Origin: Occallatibacter riparius
GTDB lineage: Bacteria; Acidobacteriota; Terriglobia; Terriglobales; Acidobacteriaceae
DNA length: 64,000 nt
Direction: 5' to 3'
NCBI RefSeq assembly: GCF_025264625.1
Contig: NZ_CP093313.1
Span: forward strand, 1,054,001-1,118,000
This document shows positions 1 to 8,803 of this stretch, one piece after another. The translations under genes and the position numbers were made by a program. Position 1 is the stretch's first letter; each line of letters opens with the position of its first letter. Under the pieces are notes generated by a model. The model searched no databases, had not been told where the DNA came from, and saw only the letters and a program-made list of their open reading frames with translations.

Positions 1-6
1 TCGTGA

Positions 7-1491
7 ATGACTTCGAACAAACGCGCAAACATACCCCCCAGACGTACAGGCAATCCTTTCATCGATCGACTGCCATCGTTGCTTGCGGAGGACGTGTTTT
101 CCAAGCGCTTTCGGCAGGTCCCATTTTACGAGGAGGAAATGAGACAAGCGAGCAATGAAGCGAGGCTCGAGTACCTGCTCGATATCCTCACATACACCTG
201 TCCTCTGACTCGACACTACGATCTATATCTGTCGATCTGGCAAATGCTCCGGCATGGATACCTGATGCGCGATCCCACTGACCCAGATTTTTGGCCTCGT
301 TGGCGGGTGAAGATGCTGGCCCTCAGGGAAGACTTGAGCCAATGGAATATGCCAAAACTGCGACGCAAGCGACCAAGACCGTTCGTCGCCTCGCCTTTTG
401 ACGCCTCTCTATTTGGGCTGTCTGGGAATGGCAAATCCACCTCTGAAGGTCGCATTCTGCGCATGTTCCCGCAGGTTATTGAGCATCCCCGATTCAACAT
501 CCGCCAACTCGTGTGGGCCGAAATGGAAACATCCACCCAGTCCTCGACCAAAGACATGCTGATTTCTGCGATGGCTGCAGTAGATGACGCCTTGGGAACA
601 AGTTATGCCTTACGCTTCGGAAAGGGCGAAGAGTACCACCTTCTCTTCCACGTCATCAACATTTTCCATGTGAATGCGGTGGGATTACTTGTATCCGACG
701 AATTGCAGAACCTGACAAACCTTAAGAGTCGCGGTGCTGATGCGATCCTTGGCTTCTTGCTTCGGCTCACGAATGAATCGAAGACGCCAATGATGGCGAT
801 GGGCACATACGAAGCGGAGAAAATGATGAAGACGCTTCGAATGAAGCGGCGGTGGTGGCGCGCTGGAACTCCGGAGTGGAAGCCGCTTGACCGACAGAGC
901 GAATACATGGTCTTTCTCGCTGGGCTCTGGCCACTTCAATACACAAGGGACGTCACTGTTCGAAGCCCTGAGCTTGAGGATAGGTTGTACGAGGAGAGCC
1001 AAGGGATTCCGGACTATGTGGTTCGTCTGTACATCTTGGCACAGAAATATCTGATTGTCCGGAATGACGGCGGAAAGAGATCGGAAACGATTACACCAAC
1101 TCTACTTTCTCAGATCGCACGTGAATACCTTGGACCCGCACACGCTGTTTTGCAAGCACTCCGCGCAAGGGACACTGAGTTGCTCAAATCTCTGGACGAT
1201 GTGGAACTGCCGCCGATATCGCAGCTCATCACACATCGAGAAAATTCCTCAACGGCCGCTGGCTCTCCGAAGAAACCTTCCTCCCCAACTGAAACGAGCG
1301 ATTCGGACGAGCCTACAAGACGAGCGCGGCCTCACACTGCGAGGAATACCTCGAGGAATCACAACAGCGTCTCCCCATCAGCTTGCGAGCTCCTAACCAC
1401 CGTCGGCGACGGCATCGGCAAGCCTGATGTTGCTCACGACAGACTCAGGAGCGCAGGAGTAGTGAAATCTGGAGTCGAATTCTGGGAGTGA
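7..1491 (+). CDS. tnsC: TnsC-like AAA+ ATPase of a Tn7-like transposon
   Basis: A 494-residue protein that looks like the regulatory ATPase of Tn7-type transposition, which passes target information from a TniQ/TnsD protein to the transposase. A P-loop reads GLSGNGKST with the lysine at about residue 143. A Walker B strand reads LLVSDELQNL with Asp231-Glu232. The sensor-like segment PMMAMGTYEAE follows, as in TnsC/TniB proteins. The last 90 residues are Ser/Arg/Thr-rich and probably disordered. The ATG follows a TGA at bases 4-6, which suggests translational coupling to an upstream gene, presumably tnsB, lying outside the window. Two TnsD-like genes downstream support the assignment. TniB of Tn5053-type elements is the main alternative; the size and the adjacent large TnsD proteins favour TnsC. 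Confidence 0.82.
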   Translation: MTSNKRANIPPRRTGNPFIDRLPSLLAEDVFSKRFRQVPFYEEEMRQASNEARLEYLLDILTYTCPLTRHYDLYLSIWQMLRHGYLMRDPTDPDFWPRWRVKMLALREDLSQWNMPKLRRKRPRPFVASPFDASLFGLSGNGKSTSEGRILRMFPQVIEHPRFNIRQLVWAEMETSTQSSTKDMLISAMAAVDDALGTSYALRFGKGEEYHLLFHVINIFHVNAVGLLVSDELQNLTNLKSRGADAILGFLLRLTNESKTPMMAMGTYEAEKMMKTLRMKRRWWRAGTPEWKPLDRQSEYMVFLAGLWPLQYTRDVTVRSPELEDRLYEESQGIPDYVVRLYILAQKYLIVRNDGGKRSETITPTLLSQIAREYLGPAHAVLQALRARDTELLKSLDDVELPPISQLITHRENSSTAAGSPKKPSSPTETSDSDEPTRRARPHTARNTSRNHNSVSPSACELLTTVGDGIGKPDVAHDRLRSAGVVKSGVEFWE

Positions 1492-1938
1492 AGAAACTGG
1501 GAGGGTGAGGAGCATATTCGCTTCAGCCGGCCACGTTATCACCATAGTGAATACTCGCCGGAGTGATGCCGTTCACACTGCACGCACATTCTGACAACAT
1601 AGGCGTCTAGGCACTTCTAGTGATAATGCCAAAACGCCTCGCCGCCACCGCTCCGAGCCCACAGAGATGGCGGTCTGCATTACGATACTCTCCACCTGGC
1701 ATACCACACGAGGACCCGCATCTCTGCAGGCCGCTTGCCAGATCACTTTGCGCACCCGTACGACAGACGACTCTCCCTTGCCTTGACTCGAGCGTGGCAT
1801 GTTGGATTATAAGTTGGCCCGTAGAAGCTTCTAAGGCGTCTAAATCTATCAAGTTCGCATCTTTATTAGGTGCGCGGTGAGAATGAGCTTTCGTCCGCGA
1901 AGACATATATTCCGTCAGCGTCTGATCGGGATTGCCTT
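1492..1938. other. intergenic gap, no gene recognised
   Basis: Between the TnsC-like gene and the first TnsD-like gene I see no convincing reading frame, RNA gene or strong hairpin. The open frame of the TnsD-like gene reaches back to a GTG at 1870, but that extension has no family-like sequence. Confidence 0.5.
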
Positions 1939-3879
1939 ATGCTTGGATATTTTCCTCTGATTCGAACAGACGAATCGCTTTACAGCGTCGGATCCGAATA
2001 TAAGAAGCACTATCCTGGTTCGTCCGATTGGGACGTATCACGGGATCTATTTGGGGTGGATAAGATCCACGATATCGTGGATACGCCATGCCATTTGCTT
2101 TATCTCGAGAATGAGCTGCCAAAGACATTCGATATTACCGCTGATTATCTGATTCAGAAAACAACTGCCATGCCTTACTTCGCTCCGTTTCTCCGGCCCG
2201 AGGTTGCATGTGCGGCCACCGCCGCCATGAAGGGTCGACTAGAAGACGCACGATCTTTCTTCGTAAGCTGCCGGAACGGGGCAAATCGTTCGCCGCGGTT
2301 CTTGCGGGTATGTATGGAGTGCGTAGCGGAGGATCGGAGAAATGGCGGAACGACGTATTGGAGGCGCGCTCACCAACTTCCGTCAGTACATATTTGTCGG
2401 CTCCACAAGACCTTGCTGGTGCCAACGAACGTTAGTAGGGGAAGTATGGTGGCCAGTCGATATATTCACGCAGATGATGTGGTGTACGCGACAGGGGTGT
2501 ATCGGAACAGCCGGTCTCTCTCCAAGGAGCTGGAGTCCACCCTGCTTTGGCTCAGTGAGCAGACTCACTTTCTGCTAGACAATTGGATCCGATGCCTGGA
2601 TAAAAATGAGTTACATAGAGTCTATATTCACCGGCTGCAAGAGGCCGGATTGGCAAATGCAAGCGGTACAGTCCGTACCAGCAAAGTCGCCGCAGAGATT
2701 TCAAAGCGATATACCCGTATTGGCATGTCCCAGTTCCTGCAAGTCGGGCTCACCCCGGATCACATCCCCGGATGGTTGTGGCGAGCCCTCTGGGGTAGAG
2801 CATGTCCATTACAGCATCTCATGCTGATGCATTTCCTGGGCATGTCAGTGGCAGACCTCCTTCGCGATTTGGGATCACAGCATTGTTGGTTTGAGGAGGG
2901 ACCTTGGCCTTGTTTAAATCCCACCTGCTCAAGCTTCGAAAAGGGCGTCATAGAGACACTGGAGCTGACACTATCGAGGGGCAAGGTCACAGCGATTTTC
3001 AATTGTCCATGCGGTTACTCGTACGAGCGAATCGGCCCAGATCGAAATGGTGAGCATCGCGAGTGCCCCCTAAGGGCGGTGGAGAATGCGGCATGGGATA
3101 GCGCGCTTCGTCGCTTGTGGTCGAATGAGTCATTGGGCGTAGCAGACATCAAGCGGATGCTCCACACGAACTATAGCGCCCTTGAAAGGGCGCTCGTGCG
3201 TAATGGCCTGAACCCGCTGGACAAACCAAAACCTGCTGGAAAGCATTGGCCTCGTAATGTAGAGCTTTGCGCCGGTGTATCGCATAACCGAGCGATGTTG
3301 AGAGCGAAGCACCGGCAGGCCATATCGGAGTGGCTTGAGCAACACCCGAATGCAACGCGTTCCGACCTCAATGAGGGACTATCTCGCGCTGTTCTTTGGC
3401 TTCGGAAGAACGATGGAGCTTGGCTCACCCACAACATGCCTGCACCTTTACGCAGGAAGCGGAGCGAGACGGACATTGAGACCAGGGCGAAACTGAGCAA
3501 AACAAGGCAACGAACCAGAGATTTGGCCATTGTTGGAATGGTGAAGGATGCCAGTAGTAGGCTGTTTTCGATGCAAAGCCAACCTCAGCGGGTGTCGAAG
3601 CTGGCGATATTAAGGCTCATCGGATTCCCCAACGGTTTTGGGAATAGGGAAAGTCGCATGAAGTTCACTAGGGCGGCACTTAAGAAGTACTCGGAGTCCG
3701 CACCGCAGTTTGCAGTCCGCCGTCTCGAACTGGTCACCAAAAGACTTAAGGCCTCGGGAGAAGTCGTGTCGTTCACCAAGCTTCGCGACTTGGCTGGCGT
3801 GGGCTGGGGAAAACGGACCGGGAAGCATCCCATGGTTGTTCGTGCTTTAGCCGTGGCAAGGGCCGAACTTGGAATCTAA
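1939..3879 (+). CDS. tnsD: TnsD/TniQ-family target-selection protein (copy 1)
   Basis: A 647-residue protein of the TniQ/TnsD family, which binds a specific chromosomal target and recruits TnsC. The start is placed at ATG 1939 because the family's N-terminal strand (MLGYFPLIRTDESLYSVG) begins there. A zinc-binding cluster is visible: Cys125-x2-Cys128 in RVCMECVAED, then YWRRAHQLPSV and Cys153-x2-His156. A second zinc ribbon follows, made of CLNPTC and CPCGY. The C-terminal third is basic and helical and is probably the site-specific DNA-binding part; it ends shortly after SFTKLRDLAGVGWGKR. It converges with a second gene of the same family and nearly the same length. No Cas genes are nearby, so the target is probably read directly from DNA. 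Confidence 0.85.
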   Translation: MLGYFPLIRTDESLYSVGSEYKKHYPGSSDWDVSRDLFGVDKIHDIVDTPCHLLYLENELPKTFDITADYLIQKTTAMPYFAPFLRPEVACAATAAMKGRLEDARSFFVSCRNGANRSPRFLRVCMECVAEDRRNGGTTYWRRAHQLPSVHICRLHKTLLVPTNVSRGSMVASRYIHADDVVYATGVYRNSRSLSKELESTLLWLSEQTHFLLDNWIRCLDKNELHRVYIHRLQEAGLANASGTVRTSKVAAEISKRYTRIGMSQFLQVGLTPDHIPGWLWRALWGRACPLQHLMLMHFLGMSVADLLRDLGSQHCWFEEGPWPCLNPTCSSFEKGVIETLELTLSRGKVTAIFNCPCGYSYERIGPDRNGEHRECPLRAVENAAWDSALRRLWSNESLGVADIKRMLHTNYSALERALVRNGLNPLDKPKPAGKHWPRNVELCAGVSHNRAMLRAKHRQAISEWLEQHPNATRSDLNEGLSRAVLWLRKNDGAWLTHNMPAPLRRKRSETDIETRAKLSKTRQRTRDLAIVGMVKDASSRLFSMQSQPQRVSKLAILRLIGFPNGFGNRESRMKFTRAALKKYSESAPQFAVRRLELVTKRLKASGEVVSFTKLRDLAGVGWGKRTGKHPMVVRALAVARAELGI

Positions 3880-4202
3880 GCTCTTTGGCTGGTCCTGGGG
3901 ATCTAGGGCACGCCGAATTGCAGTTTGAACTGGCTCCGAGCTTAATAAGTCGCGCTTTAGGTTTGCGGTTTGGATCAAACGCCAATCCGCGGAAGGAAAT
4001 ACGGGCTTTAGTTAACAATACCCCACAAGCAAATGCCGCAGAAAACAAATGGAGCTGGGAAGGAGAGGAAGGAAGGAGTCCCGCCGACGGTTTTTCCCGC
4101 TGCTCGCCTCGCCGGAAATTTGCGAGCGCAGTGAATGGCGTTGGATTAGATCTGCTGTCGAGCCTGCCTAGTTCGATGGCCACGATGTGTGAACACGGGA
4201 TC
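3880..4202. other. gap between convergent tnsD-like genes
   Basis: About 320 bases separate the stop codons of the two convergent TnsD-like genes. I see no gene, no clear transposon end and no convincing terminator hairpin here. Confidence 0.45.
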
Positions 4203-6150
4203 TTAGAGCCGGGAGTTCGTCTGCGCAATCAGCGCGACCTGAATCGCGTCCTCGACTGCCTTCAGGATCAACAAATCGGGCCTGATGTTGGCGGCACGAA
4301 CCAACCGCCATCTGAGAGGAGTTGATCCGCCTAGCGACTGCGCCGCTGACACCTCTTGGATCCTGCGGATGGCAAAATCGACACGACTTTCCTGCCTGAG
4401 CTTTAGAGCGCTTCCCGTCAGGGGAAGGCGGGAAAGCTTCGTCAATGCCCACGTCGAGGACGCTTCCCGCAGCATCGCTGTGAACGTGAGGCGAACGAGC
4501 GGCCTTCGAAGTAGTAACCGCTCGGCCGCCCGGTCCACCTCGTCGGATAGGGCAACATCACGAACGTTCCAATCCACAGGCGAACGAACCTCTGTTGATC
4601 TTCGTGGCAACGGAGAATGCTGCCCAAGCCATAGAGGGTCATGCCTGTAAAGAAAGGTATAGAGAGCTGGTGCGGCCTCCCTCAAACGACTTCGGGCAAA
4701 GCTCGGATGGTCACGTTGCAGCTGCAACCATTGCGACCGATACTCGCCGACACCCTTGGCATTCGCCGGTGCCACAGGCATGCTGGAGGCGACGGGTGTC
4801 TCTCGGCAACCACTCCCATCGCGAACAGGCTCAAGACCGAGCCGCAGCGTCTGTAGTCGCACGGTCCGGGCATCAACGCCGAGACGGTCCGCAAGCTTCC
4901 TCATAGATGTATCCGCCTCGCCCCATCCACGGATGAGTGTTTGATTCCACTCGGGGCCGTACACTGGCACCCAGTCTCGCCGCATGCGGTCTGCAGCCCC
5001 ACTCTGTGGCTGTTCGCGATCTGCGGCGCTCGCATCAGGGCCCAAGCGCACGTAGATCATGCCACAATCCAGACATGCGAATCGACCAACGAGAGCTGTC
5101 CCATTTCGGGTTGTCGCGATTTCGCACATCGGGATTGTCAGTTGACCGAAATGATTGGAGGCTTTGTTCAAGCAGGGCCACGGGGGCTTACCAAACGGAG
5201 CAGGCATCTCCGTCCGCAGGATTGACTCGACGCTCGTCTCAAGGAAATTAACCAGCAGCAGGTATCGTATGGTCGCCTGCGTTGATTCTGGCCTTCTGAA
5301 CAGCCGTTCCAACCAGTTCTCGTGGGGAGGAGAGGGGAATCCGCATCCGATCGCCTCGAGCCATTTCGCGGGATATCGGGACGTGATACTGGACACCAGC
5401 CGCGAGACTCGGACAGTACCATTCCACGTCGCAAATCCGCGGAGAGCCAACTCCGAAACGAGGCGAGTTCGAAGTTCCACGCCTGACCGGGATGCCTGCG
5501 GATGAGCCAACAGCCAAGCTGCGCTCTTGGCTAACTGCAGTTGCGCGGCGTCTGAAGACGTTTCGTCCATCTTTGGCTTCTTACGCACCAAACCCGACGT
5601 CGAAGCAATCGCTGATTCAGCCGACCGGTACTCGTACCGGTTGCGGGACTGGCGAAATTGTACCTGGCTGTCGAGGAGTCGTTCCCCGTGGCTTGGGCAG
5701 ACCTCAATGCTTGGGATCTGGTGTACACGGTGCCAGTATGTCTCCCGCTCTGCCGCACGATCGAGGTCTACACACGACAGGCAATACCGGAAAAACCTCA
5801 GCCAGGGAAGTGCGCTTGCCATTAGCCCAAGTGACAAGTAGGCGTTCCCGGCGCCCGCCATCTCCATGCGCGTTCTTGAGCGGCGCTCCCGAGACTGGAA
5901 AGCCGCCCAATAGGGCCACAGGGTGTTTTCGTCGATCAACGACTCCACAGTGATGCCAAACTCAGGGCGGGAGCATCTCTATGAACGCCGAGAGCCGATG
6001 AGGAAAGTCACTGATCGCCGTGGCCGTTGAAGTTGCGAAGAGGTCTACGCCAAGGCCTCGAAAATTCAGACCGGGAATTCGCTCTTGCATTCGTGCTATC
6101 GCGCTATACAGGAGTTCATCTGGATACAGACGTGGAAAATGGCCGATCAT
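4203..6150 (-). CDS. tnsD: TnsD/TniQ-family target-selection protein (copy 2), needs +1 frameshift
   Basis: A second TniQ/TnsD-type selector, split over two frames. Frame A starts at ATG 6150 after a GGAGAG ribosome site, reads MIGHFPRLYPDELLYSA and stops at TGA 5964-5962. Skipping one base (T5964) continues with EFGITVESLIDENTLW to the stop at 4203, giving about 648 residues, almost exactly the length of copy 1. The zinc cluster is intact: CLSCVDLDR, YWHRVHQIPSIEVCPSH. The second ribbon seems weakened (CLNKAS where copy 1 has CLNPTC), although CLDCG remains. The break is at CCC-TGA, a codon pair known to support +1 slippage, so it may be programmed; a recent mutation or sequencing error is the alternative. 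Two palindromes lie upstream at 6383 and 6482. Confidence 0.75.
5960..5967 (-). promoter_or_regulatory. candidate +1 frameshift site CCC-TGA
   Basis: On the minus strand frame A reads CTC CCG CCC TGA. If the proline tRNA slips from CCC to CCT, the next codon is GAG and the downstream TnsD frame is entered with no missing family residues. A stop codon in the A site promotes this kind of slip. I see no strong Shine-Dalgarno-like stimulator just upstream, so the case rests on the codon pair and the exact repair. Confidence 0.45.
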
Positions 6151-6382
6151 TGTTCTCTCTCCAGAACGCCGCAAACGGCTGAAAAGGTTTTTACCGATTT
6201 CGCACGTGTGAGCATGTGCCTAGGAACTTCGGTCCACCCGATTCGGGCGGCCTTTTCTGCTGATCGCGGTTCGGCAGCCTTCTCCAGGTGTGTTCTGGAA
6301 GACCGGTGGTTACCGAGCACCACAGTGCGGCCTGGTCATAGCACCTTGCGTGCGGGTGGACGCTGTCCGAATCTGCATTCGG

Positions 6383-6414
6383 CGAAACGACGATCCAATA
6401 GGATCGTTGTTTCG
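6383..6414. repeat. palindrome A, copy 1
   Basis: Arms of 13 bases (CGAAACGACGATC and GATCGTTGTTTCG, one mismatch) flank the 6-base spacer CAATAG. It lies between palindrome B copy 1 and the start of the second TnsD-like gene. Its centre is 94 bases from the centre of that B palindrome. Probably an operator or a conserved RNA hairpin. Confidence 0.7.
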
Positions 6415-6481
6415 GTTGCAATGACCTGGCTACTCAATCGTGCTCCTTGTTGGTAGGCAGATCGGATGCGCGTTCGTTCGC

Positions 6482-6503
6482 AATGTGCCGAAATCGGCAC
6501 ATT
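6482..6503. repeat. palindrome B, copy 1
   Basis: Inverted repeat with 10-base arms AATGTGCCGA and TCGGCACATT around AA. It lies 19 bases beyond the stop of the XRE regulator and upstream of the second TnsD-like gene. A likely binding site for a dimeric helix-turn-helix protein, most simply the neighbouring XRE regulator. Confidence 0.7.
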
Positions 6504-6522
6504 CGCGGTAGTGGGCACGCGA

Positions 6523-6933
6523 TTAGCTGGACGGTATTCGCGCTCGCAGCAGGATTTTGTCCACGCCGAGAGCGCCCATGATTCGAAGCAGATTCAGGAG
6601 TGAGGGCATGACCTGGCCGCGCTCTACGCGCGACAAATAAGTTCGGTGAATTCCAGTCAGCGAGGCTAAGGTCTCCTGGGTTATGCCGCGCCGGAACCTC
6701 AGGTTTCGAATGAGGCTCCCAACTTCAAGACCTATCGCGATCATCGATTGCGCATTCAAGGCCCCAGGAGACGTAGGAAAGAGAATCTCGAAATAGCTAA
6801 GCCCTAGTGAACTGTGGCAGCGACGGCATTTGCCAGTTCCACGTTCGAATTGGCTCAGTTGGCAGACGGGGCAGATGAGGGTTTGACGAATCGTCGAAAA
6901 ATGCAAGGGGCTCCGGAAACAAGGCTGCGCCAC
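6523..6933 (-). CDS. zinc-ribbon XRE-family regulator
   Basis: A small regulator with two recognisable parts. Near the N terminus is a four-cysteine ribbon, CPVCQ followed by CRRCH. The C-terminal half is an XRE-type helix-turn-helix (GSLIRNLRFRRGITQETLA, then HRTYLSRVERGQVMPSL). The frame is open up to 7056, but that part runs through palindrome B copy 2, so I prefer GTG 6933 (GGAAG five bases upstream); TTG 6906 is equally possible. It sits beside the second TnsD-like gene and is flanked on both sides by B and A palindromes. I infer that it controls its own gene and perhaps transposition. A broken copy lies at 13806-14030. Confidence 0.7.
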   Translation of the reverse strand: MAQPCFRSPLHFSTIRQTLICPVCQLSQFERGTGKCRRCHSSLGLSYFEILFPTSPGALNAQSMIAIGLEVGSLIRNLRFRRGITQETLASLTGIHRTYLSRVERGQVMPSLLNLLRIMGALGVDKILLRARIPSS

Positions 6934-7033
6934 CGCGGCTTCCGAGTCGGTGGCGGTTGTACGTATCGTGTGTGAAATAGAGCTGGGGACAGAATGGACG
7001 AGGTTGGAAGAGATCGAAGCGTTAATGACGCCA

Positions 7034-7059
7034 GGAATGTGCCGATCCCGGCACATTCC
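7034..7059. repeat. palindrome B, copy 2
   Basis: Perfect 11-base arms GGAATGTGCCG and CGGCACATTCC around ATCC. It lies directly upstream of the XRE regulator, where an autoregulatory operator would be expected. Its centre is 95 bases from that of palindrome A copy 2. Confidence 0.75.
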
Positions 7060-7124
7060 GAACTGTTGAACCTGCTGCCCGGACCAGAATTCGCGCGAGG
7101 ATCAACTATGGGCATTCATAGTCA

Positions 7125-7158
7125 TCGCAACAACGATCTGTCTGGATCGTTGTTGCGA
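7125..7158. repeat. palindrome A, copy 2
   Basis: Perfect 14-base arms TCGCAACAACGATC and GATCGTTGTTGCGA around the 6-base spacer TGTCTG. Relative to copy 3 an A:T pair in the stem is replaced by C:G in both arms, so the dyad itself is conserved. It is followed 37 bases later by a decayed reading frame. Confidence 0.75.
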
Positions 7159-7194
7159 GAGGAACGCGAAGGAGCACATGTTGTGCATAGCGCG

Positions 7195-7672
7195 ATGGCT
7201 AAGGAGATGAAGGGACTCTGCTTCCTCTTCAGTGAGACAGGCACGGAAGGTAGCTGGTGGGCAATGCAGGGAGACGGCTTTGTTGAAGAGGACGGGCATT
7301 GAAAATACGAGGGACTGCGATACCTCGAACAGGGCGATGATTTTACGGTTTATGGCAAGGACGGGACGGTACTATTCCATGGCGTCATTCACCATGACAG
7401 TCGAACCGGAGCGATCCCGCGTCAGATGCTTCGCGGTGGCAACTTGGAAGACCACCCCACGTGGAAGCAGCAGTTGTCGGCGGAATGTGGGTTCACTGGA
7501 CCCAGAAAGGCATTGATCCCGGAGCATGGGGCAGTTGTTCATCGGGAATATGCAATGCCTTATCCGGCGTGAAGAGAAGACGAAGAGCGCTGTAAACACG
7601 CGCCCAACCAACCGAGGTCTACCCAATGAGTGCCGAATGGCGACCGCCGGCGGTCGGACTAATAAGCTCTGA
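7195..7672 (+). pseudogene. decayed gene for a small conserved protein
   Basis: From ATG 7195 the frame reads MAKEMKGLCFLFSETGTEG, then ends at TGA 7300-7302. It resumes in the same frame with KYEGLRYLEQGDDFTVYG, as if TGG (Trp) had become TGA. Further on, the coherent sequence moves to a second frame (WVHWTQKGIDPGAW) and a third (GQLFIGNMQCLIRREEK). One nonsense change and two frameshifts thus break what looks like a protein of about 150 residues. I do not recognise a named family. It lies just after palindrome A copy 2, which may once have been part of its control region. Confidence 0.5.
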
Positions 7673-7790
7673 ACAGATGAGGTTCACAAGTGGCCGGACT
7701 CGCGGTGAATGGGCCGTCAGCTTTCCGGAGGTGATCTGAGGTATCCCGTTCGGCATACAGGCGCCGCCTACAGATCAGAAGGAGCGTGGG

Positions 7791-8021
7791 ATGAAGATGC
7801 AAATCACCTCCGGGAATCTGGTCCTCGTCTTCATCCACAGCCTCTTTCTTCTTCTCTTGGGTTGCGCGATAGGGATGCACTGGCGTGGAACACCGGCGAC
7901 AGCTCTTTGCCTTGCGGTTCTAAGTGCCGCGCTATGGGTCTTTCACGAAGTGTTGACGGTTCTCCTTTGGTTCGGCGTGACGGCAGCGTGGACAAAGATG
8001 GTGGCGAATGACAAAAAGTAG
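7791..8021 (+). CDS. small two-helix membrane protein, unknown
   Basis: A 76-residue protein with a good ribosome site (AAGGAG eight bases before ATG 7791). Two hydrophobic stretches, LVLVFIHSLFLLLLGCAIG and ALCLAVLSAALWVFHEVL with the following segment, make it an inner-membrane protein with short soluble ends and a basic tail (MVANDKK). No family was recognised. The neighbours on both sides are remnants or unknowns, so context adds no function. Confidence 0.55.
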   Translation: MKMQITSGNLVLVFIHSLFLLLLGCAIGMHWRGTPATALCLAVLSAALWVFHEVLTVLLWFGVTAAWTKMVANDKK

Positions 8022-8176
8022 AATCACGTTGCGACAACATATTTAGCGCTTCTTCCTGCTTTGGCTCTTTGTGATTCGGGAACGGGGGTCGGCCTTGTGG
8101 CCGATTGCGCGCAATGCTTCGGTGGGGTGGGGGCGGTTTTCATTTCGTCGGGGTGGCCAAATAGAATACCGGCTGA

Positions 8177-8803
8177 ATGGATCGAGCTGAAATCATCGCC
8201 GAAATCGACGCATACCTCATAGAGTTGCGCAACGCACGCACTCTCCTCTCCACCCTGAAAAGCTCGACGCCCGATCGGCGCTCGGTTCACGGCACAAGAG
8301 TGACTAGAGTCGATAGGGACGAGCGGCCGGCGCAATCTGGTGGGACTCGGCGTCGGGACCGGAGAGCTCGATCCGCCCAGAATTGTGCTGGCGAGCGCCA
8401 GACCGAGAACATCCAGTCCAACCTCCAGATCCCCAACTCTGGCGCCCACAAATCTGGTGGAGTCCGCATCGGCTGCAATGAATGCATTCCAACACCCGTC
8501 GCGGTTGATACGGTACATCTATCGGAGGTGCAGACTCCGCCGGTTAAGGGTGCTCACGCAGTTGCCAGGGAGTTCAGGACTGAGCGAACGGTGGGAAAGC
8601 TGAAACCCGCCATCGCACTCGCCGGCCCAGTGAAGAGCGCGGTAGTGGTAGTCTCGGCGGCGCAGGTTCAGCAGGAGCGAGAACGGGCTGCACGTCCCAC
8701 CGTTCTGCCTACTCGCATACCTCGCCTTGGAGAGAGTGGCAGAGTGGCATTCGATGCTCTGTTCAAAAGCCACATCGACGAACCGACGGGTTCCGGGAAG
8801 TAG
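8177..8803 (+). CDS. hypothetical protein, basic middle
   Basis: A 208-residue frame. The N terminus (MDRAEIIAEIDAYLIELRNA) is a plausible helix, and the C-terminal third (VVVVSAAQVQQERERAA, then SGRVAFDALFKSH) has normal-looking composition. The middle is very Arg-rich and may reflect drift or compensating frameshifts. No ribosome site is obvious before ATG 8177. I do not recognise the family; the frame could be partly decayed. Confidence 0.42.
   Translation: MDRAEIIAEIDAYLIELRNARTLLSTLKSSTPDRRSVHGTRVTRVDRDERPAQSGGTRRRDRRARSAQNCAGERQTENIQSNLQIPNSGAHKSGGVRIGCNECIPTPVAVDTVHLSEVQTPPVKGAHAVAREFRTERTVGKLKPAIALAGPVKSAVVVVSAAQVQQERERAARPTVLPTRIPRLGESGRVAFDALFKSHIDEPTGSGK

Noticed and set aside
7034..7056. 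Start of the XRE regulator at ATG 7056
   Set aside because: The first residues would be encoded by palindrome B itself, which is better explained as an operator; later starts have ribosome sites.
6383..7158. Palindromes as ends of the Tn7-like transposon or as a CRISPR array
   Set aside because: They lie inside the gene cluster, are single dyads rather than clustered TnsB-type sites, and are not regularly repeated with spacers.
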